From Mesorhizobium sp. 113-3-3 (GTDB lineage Bacteria; Pseudomonadota; Alphaproteobacteria; Rhizobiales; Rhizobiaceae), in NCBI RefSeq assembly GCF_016756495.1, contig NZ_AP023243.1, positions 5,832,501 to 5,896,500 on the forward strand: DNA of 64,000 bases. The letters run 5' to 3'. Shown here piece by piece: positions 26,736-35,599 of this stretch. Position 1 is the stretch's first letter; each line of letters starts with the position of its first letter. A program made the position numbers and the translations under genes. Below the pieces are notes generated by a model. That model searched no databases, had not been told where the DNA came from, and saw only the letters and a program-made list of their open reading frames with translations.

Positions 26736-28229
26736 TCAGCGCAGCTGGATCCAGATGGCCTTAGTCTCGGTGTACTGCTCGTGCGCTGCCAGGCCCTTGT
26801 CCTTGCCGCCGAAGCCCGATTCCTTGTATCCGCCGAAGGGCACGGCGAAGTCGCCTTCCGAATAGCAGTTTACGGAGACGGTACCGGCGCGGATCGACTT
26901 GGCGACGCGATGCGCCGTGTTGAGATTGTCGGTGTAGAGCGATGCGGCCAGGCCGTAGTTGGTGTCGTTCGCAATGCGAACCGCTTCGGCCTCGTCCTTG
27001 AACGAGATCACCGAAAGGACAGGCCCGAAGATCTCATCACGGGCAATCTGCATCGTGTTGGAGACGCCGTCAAAGATCGTCGGCTCAACGAAGCTACCAC
27101 CTGTTTCGGCCAGCACACGATTCCCACCCAACGCGACCTTGGCGCCTTCATTGCGTCCGGTCTCAATGTAGGACAAGACCTTGGCGAGGTGATCCTCTTC
27201 GATCATCGCGCCGATGCGCGTCGAGCGCTCGAGCGGGTCCCCGACCGTCCAAGACTCGAACGCCGGCTTCAGCTCATCAAGGAGGCGGTCCTTGACGCTT
27301 TCATGGACGATGAGGCGGGAGCCGGCAGAGCAGTTCTCGCCCTGGCAAAAAAGAATGCCCGTCGCGACATTCTCGACGATCGGCGCTAAGTTCTTCACGT
27401 CGCTCATCACGATTGCCGGGCTCTTGCCGCCGCACTCGAGGATGATCCTTTTCATGTTGGAATCGGCCGAGTATTTCAGGAAGAGCCGGCCGACCTCGCC
27501 AGAGCCAGTGAAACTCACGCAGTCGATATCCCTGTGCAGGCCGATCGCCTGCCCGGCAGTCGGTCCCAGACCCGGGACGACATTGAAAACGCCGTCCGGA
27601 ATGCCTGCCTCGGATGCCAGCGCCGCGAGCCTGATCAACGACAGAGACGTCTGCTCGGCCGGCTTCAGGACGAGAGAATTCCCCCCCGCCAGGGCGGGCG
27701 CCAACTTCCACATCGCGACGAACAGCGGGAAGTTCCAGGGAATGACGCCGCCAACCACGCCGATCGGCTCGCGCACGATCATCGAGACGACGTCGCGCGG
27801 CGCCGGCGACATCTGATCATATATCTTGTCCGTCGCCTCCGCATGCCAGCGCAGCGTCTCGACGGAGTCGGGCAGATCGACACTGATGGAATCGTTGATC
27901 GGCTTGCCGCAATCGAGCGTCTCGATCAGCGCGAGTTCGGCGCTGTGTTTCTCGATCAGATCCGCAAAGTGCAGCAGGATCTTCTTGCGCTCCCGCGGCG
28001 GCATGCCCGACCAGCTGCCGGCCTCGAAACTGCGGCGTGCGGCCCTGACCGCAACGTCGACGTCCGCAGCGCCGCCGGCGGCGACATTGGCTAGAAGCTT
28101 GCCGGTGGCAGGATTGACGGTTTCGAACGTCTCCCCCGATTTTGCCGCCACATAGGCACCGTCAATAAAGGCCCGTGTTTCGAATTTCAGCTTTTCGGCT
28201 TGGGCGTGGAAGTCTGCGTGCACGTTCAT
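26736..28229 (-). CDS. Aldehyde dehydrogenase (PuuC/AldH-like)
   Basis: 497 residues. Complete ALDH: Asn of PWNFPLF, general base Glu in LECGGKSP, catalytic Cys in FCQGENCSAGSR and the C-terminal FGGYKESGFGG. The N-terminus and C-terminus resemble gamma-glutamyl-aminobutyraldehyde dehydrogenase (PuuC) and related enzymes. With the DapA-family and proline-racemase-family genes upstream it could be the alpha-ketoglutarate-semialdehyde dehydrogenase of a hydroxyproline pathway. ATG 28229 has AGGAG at six bases. Start and stop are close to its neighbours, consistent with one operon. Confidence 0.88.
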   Translation of the reverse strand: MNVHADFHAQAEKLKFETRAFIDGAYVAAKSGETFETVNPATGKLLANVAAGGAADVDVAVRAARRSFEAGSWSGMPPRERKKILLHFADLIEKHSAELALIETLDCGKPINDSISVDLPDSVETLRWHAEATDKIYDQMSPAPRDVVSMIVREPIGVVGGVIPWNFPLFVAMWKLAPALAGGNSLVLKPAEQTSLSLIRLAALASEAGIPDGVFNVVPGLGPTAGQAIGLHRDIDCVSFTGSGEVGRLFLKYSADSNMKRIILECGGKSPAIVMSDVKNLAPIVENVATGILFCQGENCSAGSRLIVHESVKDRLLDELKPAFESWTVGDPLERSTRIGAMIEEDHLAKVLSYIETGRNEGAKVALGGNRVLAETGGSFVEPTIFDGVSNTMQIARDEIFGPVLSVISFKDEAEAVRIANDTNYGLAASLYTDNLNTAHRVAKSIRAGTVSVNCYSEGDFAVPFGGYKESGFGGKDKGLAAHEQYTETKAIWIQLR

Positions 28230-28264
28230 CTTGAACTCCTGCAAATGGCATTGAAAGATATTGG

Positions 28265-29296
28265 TCAGGCACCAGGCCAGGTATCGGAGAGTGTGTAGCC
28301 CTTCGGAAACGGATCGCTGGGGTCGAGCACGAACTGATGGAAGCCGGTGATCCAGGCCCGTCCGGTGATGGCGACAGACACGGCGTCGAGATCTCCGACC
28401 CGGCTCCTCGCGAATATCTCGCCGACGAATTTTGTGCCGATGATCGACTCATGGACGAACTGTTCGCCGGCAGCGACTTCACCGCGTTCATGGAGCAGCG
28501 CCAATCGTGCACAGGTACCGGTCCCGCAAGGCGAGCGGTCCAGTCTGCCTGGTGAGACGATGACCCCATTCCTGGATGTCTTGATCCCGTCGCTTAACCC
28601 GAGCGGACCGGCAAAAAGCGTCTGGTTGATTGTGTGTATCTCTGGATTCTCAGGATGCACGGATGGCAGTTGCTCGGCCGCCGCTCGCTTGATTTTTTCG
28701 CCGACGTCCGAAAGATCGCGCGCTTCGGACGGCTCGATCTCGAAGCCGCAGTCCCTGGCATCGACGATCACATAGATCATCCCCCCGTAGGAAACGTCGA
28801 CGCGAAGCGAGCCTATGCCTTCGACCTCGATCGTCCGGTCCCGGTGCATGACAAAAGACGGCTGGTTCCTGAACTTGACGCTTTCGCACTTTCCGTGCCG
28901 GCACCATGCTTCGACCTCAATAAGACCGGCCGGCGCCTCGAGCGTCAGCTTGGTGACGGGCTCCTGCATCGGGATGATTCCGGTCTCCAGGAGCACGGTC
29001 ACGGTGCATATCGTGTTCGTGCCCGACATCGGCGGATAGGAGGCCGGTTCGATGATGACGAAACCCATCTGGGCGTCAGGGTGGGACGATGGCAGCACCA
29101 GGTTGGTGCAAAGCGTGACCTTGCCGCGGGGCTCATGCAGGAGAAAGGCTCGCAGGTCGTCGCCTTTGGTCTCCAGCCATCGTGCCTTCTCGAACATGGT
29201 CTTGCCCGGAACATCGATGACACCGCCTGTAATGACGTCGTTCGGCTCGCCCTCGGCGTGGGCGCCCACAACGTTGATCATCCTCGACAACCGCAT
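28265..29296 (-). CDS. Proline racemase family (hydroxyproline epimerase/dehydratase-like), Ser/Cys site
   Basis: 343 residues. The two active-site segments are MSGTNT with Ser at 91 where proline racemase and 4-hydroxyproline epimerase have Cys, and DRSPCGTGTC with Cys at 257. Known pairs are Cys/Cys (racemase, epimerase) and Cys/Thr (trans-3-hydroxyproline dehydratase); Ser/Cys forms a less-studied class. The first residue change may prevent two-base racemisation, so epimerase activity is not certain. Neighbours (DapA-family, ALDH) fit hydroxyproline breakdown, but no D-hydroxyproline dehydrogenase is visible. GAGGA precedes the ATG. Confidence 0.85.
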   Translation of the reverse strand: MRLSRMINVVGAHAEGEPNDVITGGVIDVPGKTMFEKARWLETKGDDLRAFLLHEPRGKVTLCTNLVLPSSHPDAQMGFVIIEPASYPPMSGTNTICTVTVLLETGIIPMQEPVTKLTLEAPAGLIEVEAWCRHGKCESVKFRNQPSFVMHRDRTIEVEGIGSLRVDVSYGGMIYVIVDARDCGFEIEPSEARDLSDVGEKIKRAAAEQLPSVHPENPEIHTINQTLFAGPLGLSDGIKTSRNGVIVSPGRLDRSPCGTGTCARLALLHERGEVAAGEQFVHESIIGTKFVGEIFARSRVGDLDAVSVAITGRAWITGFHQFVLDPSDPFPKGYTLSDTWPGA

Positions 29297-29392
29297 TCCT
29301 CAATCCTCTCTGCCGGGCCGGCCCTGAAATCGTGCAATCCGATGCTGGACAAGGAAAAACGAATATCCAGGACCAGTTGCAGCAGCCGGATC

Positions 29393-29416
29393 CCCCGGGG
29401 TAACGAAGCCCCGGGG
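29393..29416 (-). terminator. GC-rich hairpin between DapA-like and proline-racemase-like genes
   Basis: Two copies of CCCCGGGG (29393-29400 and 29409-29416) separated by eight bases pair as a strong hairpin. No T run follows, so it is more likely an mRNA-stabilising or attenuating element within the operon than a full terminator. Confidence 0.45.
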
Positions 29417-29430
29417 ACGACCGGATCGCG

Positions 29431-30309
29431 TCAGGCAGCTGCCGCTGCAAGCGCCTTGTCAACCAGCTTAACCTCCTCCGCGGTCAAGGGGAGCACCGGG
29501 AGCCGACACTCACCGACAGGACGACCCGTCTTGGTGCTTGCTGCCTTGGCGACTGGATTGAAGGGGGCGGTCCAGAGCAACAGCGACAAGGGACGCAGCT
29601 TGAGCCACAGGGCTGTCGCTTCGGCCAGGTTCTTGCTCTGAACGAGATCGTAGAGCCGCACGAGCTGCTGCGGAACAGCGTTGCCGGAGCCGGTGAAAAC
29701 ACCCGGCGCGCCGCTCAGCAGGCTGTAGAAATTCAGATAGTCGCAGCCATTGAACACCTTCGCACCCTGGGCCGAAAGCTGGTCGATGCGCATCATATTG
29801 GACGTGCTGTCCTTGATGTACTTGACGGTGTCGATCTCGCTGAAACGCTTGTAGACATCAGGCGTGATGTCGAAGCCGGTGTACTGAGGAATATTGTAGA
29901 CCATGATCGGGGTGTTTACGGCGCTGGATATCTGTTCGTAGTGGTAGCGAACCCCTGGCTCGCCCGGCCCCTCGAAGAAGGGCGGCAGGATAAGCAATGT
30001 GTCGGCGCCGGCGTCGCGAGCATGCTTCGAATTTTCGATGGCGTCTTCAGTGCGCAACGCGGATGTCTGGACGATCAGCTTGGCGCGGCCGCTGATGCGC
30101 TTGCCGGCAACCTCCGCGATACGCCGCTTCTCGCTTTCAGTCAGAAACGGGAACTCACCCGTCCCGCCATTGACCGCTATGATGTGAATGCCCGCATCGA
30201 TCAGCGAATCGATGTTTGCGCCTAGAGCGCCCTCATCGAGGGCCACGCCATTGTCTTTGAATGGCGTGCAGATCGGCACGCAGATTCCTTTTAGTTCACT
30301 CACGTCCAT
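29431..30309 (-). CDS. DapA/NAL-family lyase or deaminase
   Basis: 292 residues, dihydrodipicolinate-synthase/N-acetylneuraminate-lyase TIM barrel. Schiff-base lysine K166 in VKYIKDST, catalytic Tyr in MVYNIPQYTG, and carboxylate-binding GGTGEFPFLTESE. The family includes 1-pyrroline-4-hydroxy-2-carboxylate deaminase of hydroxyproline catabolism, KDG aldolase and 5-keto-4-deoxyglucarate dehydratase. The adjacent proline-racemase-family and ALDH genes favour the deaminase, but the GMC/ALDH/sugar importer next to it would also fit a sugar-acid role. The GTG at 30303 has AGGAG seven bases away and may be the true start. A LacI-type operator lies upstream. Confidence 0.85.
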   Translation of the reverse strand: MDVSELKGICVPICTPFKDNGVALDEGALGANIDSLIDAGIHIIAVNGGTGEFPFLTESEKRRIAEVAGKRISGRAKLIVQTSALRTEDAIENSKHARDAGADTLLILPPFFEGPGEPGVRYHYEQISSAVNTPIMVYNIPQYTGFDITPDVYKRFSEIDTVKYIKDSTSNMMRIDQLSAQGAKVFNGCDYLNFYSLLSGAPGVFTGSGNAVPQQLVRLYDLVQSKNLAEATALWLKLRPLSLLLWTAPFNPVAKAASTKTGRPVGECRLPVLPLTAEEVKLVDKALAAAAA

Positions 30310-30463
30310 GCTCCTTTTTCGAGATCGGATTAATTCGGGATTTCAACGAAGACCGTGGTCAGAAACGGCGACCCCAGCTGCAGCTTCAAGCATAAATTTG
30401 TCGATATACTGCCTTATCTGCAGTTTTTCCGTAGTAATATTTCTCTCCATGTGTTTTTATTTA

Positions 30464-30477
30464 TGTAATCGTTTTCA
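30464..30477. promoter_or_regulatory. LacI-type operator upstream of DapA-family gene
   Basis: TGTAATCGTTTTCA lies in the only sizeable gap (210 bp, AT-rich) of the minus-strand cluster, about 155 bases before the DapA-like start. It matches the operators at 37994 and 38053 in the CG core and outer TG/CA, so a second promoter under the same LacI protein is likely. Confidence 0.6.
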
Positions 30478-30519
30478 TAATAGATATCAAGCATCCTCGA
30501 CATTGTACCCTGACTGTCT

Positions 30520-32154
30520 TCAGGCGGTGTGGTACGGCTGCGGATCCGCAGGCAACACGACCCGGCCTCGGATGGCGTCCGCCACCTTCTCCGCCATCAT
30601 GATAACCGGCGCATTGAGATTGCCGCTGACGATCTCGGGCATGATGGAGGCATCGACAACTCTGAGACCCTCTATGCCGTGCACTTTTGCGTCCTTGTCG
30701 ACGACGGCGTCGTCGCCCTCGCCCATTCGGCAGGTGCAGCACGGGTGGTAGTTCGTGCCGGCAACGCCGCGCAGCCAGTTGGCGATGTCATCGTCGGTCG
30801 CAACGGAGGGCCCAGGCATTTCTTCAACGCCCCGGAATTCGTCCCAGGCCTGCTGACGGACCACGTTGCGAATTGCCTTCACGGCCTGGACCGCCTGCAC
30901 CATGTCGTCGGGATGCTGCAGATAGTTGAAGACGAATTTTGGCGCGGCAGCCGGATCTGCCGAGTCCACCCAGACGCGCCCTTCGCTTTTGGGACGCATG
31001 AGGCTGAGGAAGTACTGAAAGCCGTTCTCAAGCTTGACGTTGCCATGCTGGAATTCACCCAGCATCGGGACGAACTCGAACTGGACATTGGGTACGGCCT
31101 CTTCGTCTCGCGTGCGCATAAACGTACCCACCTCGAAGAAATTCGTCGCACCGAGCCCCTTCTTGAACAGCAGCCACTGAAGGCCAATCTTGGCCTTACC
31201 AAAGGTGGACAAGTCCTTTGCGGCCGAGACGTCCTTGGTCGCGCGATACATGACCGGCGCCGCGACGTGATCCTTCAGTCCGCGGCCGACACCCGGCAGA
31301 TGATGCTTCACAGCTATGCCGGCATTCTTGAGATCCTCGGCCGGCCCGATGCCGGAGAGAAGCAACAGTTGCGGCGAGTTCAGGGCGCCGCCGCACAGAA
31401 TCGTCTCACGCTCCGGCTCAAACTGCTGAGCGCCGGATTTCGTGGTAACCGCAACTCTTACGACGCGCTTGTTGCTCGTCTCTATGCCCGTGACCCTTGC
31501 GCCGGTCAGCACGGTGAGATTGGGTTTGCGGGGTTGCGCATGGATATAGCCCTGCGAGGTGCTCCAGCGGATGCCGTCATGGACGTTGCGCTGGGTTATG
31601 TGAACACCTTCCTGCTGATACGCATTGTGGTCGGCAACATGCTTCAGCCCGCTTTCAACTCCGGCGTTGAGGAAGGCGTGATAGAGGGGATTTTCGGCCT
31701 TGCAGGTTTCGATCTGCATCGGCCCTGCCCCGCCGCGATAAGCGTTCGCTCCCTTGTCGAATGTCTCGGCTTTCTTGAAGTAAGGCAGGCATTCGGCATA
31801 CGACCAGCCGCCTGCTCCGATGCCTGCCCAATTGTCATAGTCCCAGGGATTGCCGCGGACCCAATTCATGCCATTGATAGAGGACGAGCCGCCCAGCACG
31901 CGCCCCCTCGCCTCGTGAACGATCCGTCCCTGCAAATATGGTTCCGGCTCCGAATTGTAGAACCAGTTGAAGCGGTCGTTCATCAGCGGGAAGCCGAGCG
32001 CCGCCGGCATGCGGATGTAGATATGCTGATCCGAAGGCCCTGCTTCCAAAAGAAGAACAGTCGTGGAGGGGTCTTCGGCGAGGCGAGAAGCGATCACCGA
32101 ACCTGCCGAGCCGGAGCCGATGACGATATAGTCGAACGTCTTCTTGTCTACCAC
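30520..32154 (-). CDS. GMC-family flavin oxidoreductase (choline-dehydrogenase-like)
   Basis: 544 residues. FAD motif YIVIGSGSAGSVIASRL at the N-terminus, GMC signature GRVLGGSSSINGM, and the BetA-like C-terminus with catalytic His in TNYHPCCTCRMG and Asn in EIVSGNLNAPVIMMAEK. It oxidises an alcohol (choline or another polyol/alcohol) to an aldehyde at the membrane or in the cytosol. The aldehyde dehydrogenase 20 bp upstream probably takes the product to an acid. The pairing suits choline-like or polyol substrates; the sugar-class importer argues for a polyol or sugar. Confidence 0.88.
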   Translation of the reverse strand: MVDKKTFDYIVIGSGSAGSVIASRLAEDPSTTVLLLEAGPSDQHIYIRMPAALGFPLMNDRFNWFYNSEPEPYLQGRIVHEARGRVLGGSSSINGMNWVRGNPWDYDNWAGIGAGGWSYAECLPYFKKAETFDKGANAYRGGAGPMQIETCKAENPLYHAFLNAGVESGLKHVADHNAYQQEGVHITQRNVHDGIRWSTSQGYIHAQPRKPNLTVLTGARVTGIETSNKRVVRVAVTTKSGAQQFEPERETILCGGALNSPQLLLLSGIGPAEDLKNAGIAVKHHLPGVGRGLKDHVAAPVMYRATKDVSAAKDLSTFGKAKIGLQWLLFKKGLGATNFFEVGTFMRTRDEEAVPNVQFEFVPMLGEFQHGNVKLENGFQYFLSLMRPKSEGRVWVDSADPAAAPKFVFNYLQHPDDMVQAVQAVKAIRNVVRQQAWDEFRGVEEMPGPSVATDDDIANWLRGVAGTNYHPCCTCRMGEGDDAVVDKDAKVHGIEGLRVVDASIMPEIVSGNLNAPVIMMAEKVADAIRGRVVLPADPQPYHTA

Positions 32155-32174
32155 CGAAGGTCACTCCTTACGTG

Positions 32175-33662
32175 TCAGTTCGCCAGGGTGTGCGGCAATG
32201 CCTGCTGACGTTGTCCCAGCTTGATGAAGGTCGACTTCACCTCGGTGAACTCGAGCAATCCGTCCTGACCATTTTCACGACCGATCCCGCTTTCCTTGAA
32301 TCCTCCGAATGGCAGCTGAACAGCAGTCTCGAGAAAGGTGTTGACGTACACCGTCCCGCTGCGGAGTTCGCGTGAAACGCGGATCGCTTTGTCTATGTCC
32401 TTCGTCCAGACACCATTGCCGAGGCCATAGTTCGTGTCGTTGGCAAGGGCGATTGCCTCATCCACGCTGGCAAAACGGGTGACAGCCAGCACCGGCCCGA
32501 AAATCTCTTCGCGAAAGATCGTCATATCCGGGGTGACATCGGAAAAGATCGTGGGGGCAACATAGAAGCCCTTGCCCAGCCCGTTGTCCGTGACACGCTT
32601 GCCACCGAGCAAAAGTGTAGCGCCCTCGTCTATGCCGCTCTGGATGTAGGATAGCACCTGTTCCATGTGCTTTTCATGGATCAGCGCTCCGACGTCCGCT
32701 TTTTCATCCGTCGGCAGGCCGAGGCGGATCTTCTTCGAGCGCTCGACCAACTTTTCCAGGAAGCTATCCGCGACGCTGTCCTCGACCAGCAGCCTGGTAC
32801 CTTGAACGCATTCCTCACCTTGGTTGAGGACATAGCCAAGCAGGATGCCATCCAGCGCGGCGTCGATATCGGCATCGGCGAAAACGATGTTCGCCGCCTT
32901 GCCGCCCAGTTCGAGGCCAACGCGTTTGACCTGCTCGGCGGCGCGCTGTGCGATCCTGATGCCGACCGCCGTCGATCCGGTAAACGAGATCATGTCGACC
33001 TTTCGATGCCCGGTCAGCATTTCGCCGACGGTGCGGCCGGAACCGGTGACCACATTGATAACACCGTCTGGAATGCCCGCTTCTTTTGCCAGCCTGGCGA
33101 TTTCCAGCGTCGACCCTGAGGTCAGCTCGGACGGCTTGATCACAACCGTACAGCCTGCAGCGAGCGCGAAGGGCAGCTTCTGGAACAGCGTGACCAGGGG
33201 GAAGTTCCAAGGCGTTATCATTCCGATCACGCCGCGCGGCTCACGGGTCACAAGGCCGAGATTTGCGTCCCCGATATTGGAGACCAGGTCACCCGGGATT
33301 TGCCATGCAAGTGCTGCAGCGTAGCGCGCAAGCTCGATCGACCACTCGACCTCGGCCTTGGCAAAGCGGATCGGCTTGCCAACTTCCTCGGCTTCAATCA
33401 GGGCAAGCCTGTCGATCTCACGGGTCAGCAGATCCACCCAGCGCCCGAGGGCCTTGGCCCTTTCGGCGCCGGGAATGGCTGACCACACGGATCGGTTATC
33501 GAAGGCCTTTCGGGCACCTTCGATCGCGGCGTTGACGGCGTTCTCGTCGCTCTGCGCGAACCGCGCAAGCAGTTCGCCATGGGCCGGTGACTTGCGTTCC
33601 ACCTTGCGATCGCACTTCGCCCAGGCGCCATCGATCCAGTTCTCGTATTCGCGCACGTCCAT
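32175..33662 (-). CDS. Aldehyde dehydrogenase paired with GMC oxidoreductase
   Basis: 495 residues. Complete ALDH motifs: PWNFPLVTLFQ, LELGGKAAN (general base Glu), NQGEECVQGTR (catalytic Cys) and PFGGFKESGIGREN. It resembles betaine-aldehyde/lactaldehyde-type dehydrogenases. It lies between the importer ATPase (16-bp gap) and the GMC gene (20-bp gap), which indicates one operon and a two-step alcohol-to-acid oxidation after uptake. NAD(P) preference not determined. Confidence 0.88.
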   Translation of the reverse strand: MDVREYENWIDGAWAKCDRKVERKSPAHGELLARFAQSDENAVNAAIEGARKAFDNRSVWSAIPGAERAKALGRWVDLLTREIDRLALIEAEEVGKPIRFAKAEVEWSIELARYAAALAWQIPGDLVSNIGDANLGLVTREPRGVIGMITPWNFPLVTLFQKLPFALAAGCTVVIKPSELTSGSTLEIARLAKEAGIPDGVINVVTGSGRTVGEMLTGHRKVDMISFTGSTAVGIRIAQRAAEQVKRVGLELGGKAANIVFADADIDAALDGILLGYVLNQGEECVQGTRLLVEDSVADSFLEKLVERSKKIRLGLPTDEKADVGALIHEKHMEQVLSYIQSGIDEGATLLLGGKRVTDNGLGKGFYVAPTIFSDVTPDMTIFREEIFGPVLAVTRFASVDEAIALANDTNYGLGNGVWTKDIDKAIRVSRELRSGTVYVNTFLETAVQLPFGGFKESGIGRENGQDGLLEFTEVKSTFIKLGQRQQALPHTLAN

Positions 33663-33678
33663 CAGCTCACTTCCCCGA

Positions 33679-34746
33679 TCAGTTACGCGCGACGAGCCGG
33701 CTCTTGCCGGGTGTTACGGCCACGCCGACAACGTCGCCGATCTTGGCTTCGGTGCGATCTGTCACGACGATGAACTTGTGACCACCGCAGTCGACGTAGA
33801 CATTGGTTGTCTGTCCCAGTGGCTCCACGAAGTCGACATTTGCCGAGGCTGCGCCTTCAAGTCCGTCGCGCACGATCATGAGATGCTCGGGTCGAACGCC
33901 GACATAGAATTGTCCCTGGGCGTCGGCAAAGCTGCTGGCCCTGTCGGCCACCTCGCCAGACAGACTGTCGGCGAATGGCTGCACGGAAGCGGCGATTCCC
34001 TTCTTGCCGTCAAAGTGGGCAGGGAACAGGTTCATGGGAGGCGACCCGATGAAATCGGCAACGAACTCGGTCCTCGGCCTGTCATAGATTTCGAGCGGAG
34101 TGGCGACCTGGACCATGTCGCCACGGCGCATGACGGCGATCCTGTCGGCCATCGACATGGCTTCGATCTGATCGTGGGTCACGTAGACGGTGGTGATGCC
34201 GAGGCTCGTCACGAGTTTCTTGATCTCGGTGCGCATTGTGGCTCGCAACTTGGCATCGAGATTCGAGAGAGGCTCGTCCATCAGGAAGACACGGGGGTTG
34301 CGAACCAAGGCCCGCGCCAGGGATACGCGCTGCCTCTGCCCACCGGAGATCTGCCCCGGTTTGCGGTCCAGATACTCGGCAATTCCCAGTTTCTCCGCAG
34401 TCTCCTGCACCTTCTTTTTGCGCTCGCCCTCGGCAATCTTGCGCACCTTCAGCGGGAACTCGATGTTCTGGAATACCGACAGGTGCGGATAAAGTCCGTA
34501 GTCCTGGAACGCCATCGCGATGTCGCGGTGGCGCGGTTCCTCGTAGGTCACGTCGCGGCCATTGATCTTTATCTGGCCGTCACTGGGGAGTTCCAGTCCG
34601 GCGATCATCCGCAAGGTGGTGGTCTTGCCGCAGCCGGAGGGGCCAAGCATAACGAAGAACTCGCCGTCCTTGATGTCGACCGAGACGCCGTTGACGGCGG
34701 TAAAGGCGCCAAAGCGCTTGTATACGGATTTGACTTCGATACCCAT
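33679..34746 (-). CDS. ABC importer ATPase, MalK/UgpC type
   Basis: 355 residues. Walker A GPSGCGKTT, Q-loop FQDYGLYPHLSV, signature ISGGQRQRV, Walker B VFLMDEPLSNLD, H-loop VTHDQ, then a C-terminal TOBE domain. It powers the importer formed by the two permeases and the binding protein directly upstream. The 10-bp gap to the MalG-type gene indicates the same transcript. Confidence 0.92.
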   Translation of the reverse strand: MGIEVKSVYKRFGAFTAVNGVSVDIKDGEFFVMLGPSGCGKTTTLRMIAGLELPSDGQIKINGRDVTYEEPRHRDIAMAFQDYGLYPHLSVFQNIEFPLKVRKIAEGERKKKVQETAEKLGIAEYLDRKPGQISGGQRQRVSLARALVRNPRVFLMDEPLSNLDAKLRATMRTEIKKLVTSLGITTVYVTHDQIEAMSMADRIAVMRRGDMVQVATPLEIYDRPRTEFVADFIGSPPMNLFPAHFDGKKGIAASVQPFADSLSGEVADRASSFADAQGQFYVGVRPEHLMIVRDGLEGAASANVDFVEPLGQTTNVYVDCGGHKFIVVTDRTEAKIGDVVGVAVTPGKSRLVARN

Positions 34747-34756
34747 TATCTCTTCC

Positions 34757-35599
34757 TCATCCCTTCACGGCGCCGAGGGTCAAACCCCTGACCAAGTATT
34801 TTTGCATCAGCAGCACGAGCACGACGACGGGCAACGACATCAGCACGCCCGCGGCCGATCCCAAGCCCCACGAGATGGCCTTGGCCTTGATCGAGCTCGC
34901 CGCGATGACGGGCAAGGTGCGCGCTTCCGACGAGGTCAGGATGCTTGCGAGCAGGAATTCGTTCCAGGCGAACATGAAGATGATCACCATGGTCGCCGCG
35001 AGACCCGGCAAAAGCAGAGGCAAGGTTACGCGCCAGAAGCACTCGAACCGGCTGCAGCCATCGATCAGCGCGGCCTCTTCGATCGACTGTGGAATTTCCT
35101 GGATGAAGACGCGCATCACCCAGACCACAAACGGCAAGCCATTCAGCGTGTAGACGGCGATCAACAGCCATGGCGTGTCGAAGATGCCGAGTTGCTTGGC
35201 AATGATGAACAGCGGAATGACGCTGACCATAGGCGGCAACATGCGGATCGACAGCACCTCGAAGGCAATGAAGTTCTTGTTCTTCACGTCAAATCGGGCC
35301 AGTCCATAGGCAGCGAGCGTGCCTGCGATCATTGCAAACAGCGTGGCCAGGCAGACGATGAAGGCACTGTTGATCAACGCATCCATCGCATTCAGTTCGG
35401 TGAATAGCTTGCGAAAGCTCTCCAGTGTCGGCGAAAATATCCATTTCGGCGGATAGGCCGATATGTCGACATCCGACTTGAGCGAAGAAAGCGTCATCCA
35501 GACGATGGGAAAGGCGAAGAAGGCGGTCGCGATCAGGGCCAGCAGATAGTAGCCGATACCGCTGAAGAGCGATCCACGCGGCGCGGTCGAACTCGACAT
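34757..35599 (-). CDS. ABC importer permease, MalG type
   Basis: 280 residues with six hydrophobic segments and the EAA loop EEAALIDGCSRFECFWRVTLP that docks on the ATPase. The C-terminus LVRGLTLGAVKG is typical of MalG-like permeases. The start overlaps the stop of the upstream MalF-type gene by one base (TGATG). Confidence 0.9.
   Translation of the reverse strand: MSSSTAPRGSLFSGIGYYLLALIATAFFAFPIVWMTLSSLKSDVDISAYPPKWIFSPTLESFRKLFTELNAMDALINSAFIVCLATLFAMIAGTLAAYGLARFDVKNKNFIAFEVLSIRMLPPMVSVIPLFIIAKQLGIFDTPWLLIAVYTLNGLPFVVWVMRVFIQEIPQSIEEAALIDGCSRFECFWRVTLPLLLPGLAATMVIIFMFAWNEFLLASILTSSEARTLPVIAASSIKAKAISWGLGSAAGVLMSLPVVVLVLLMQKYLVRGLTLGAVKG

Noticed and set aside
29431..30309. Dihydrodipicolinate synthase for lysine
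   Set aside because: The family motifs alone do not define lysine synthesis; the operon context is catabolic.
30529..32208. 559-residue open frame opposite the GMC oxidoreductase
   Set aside because: It is an antisense shadow of the GMC gene; translation is His/Arg-rich with no domain.
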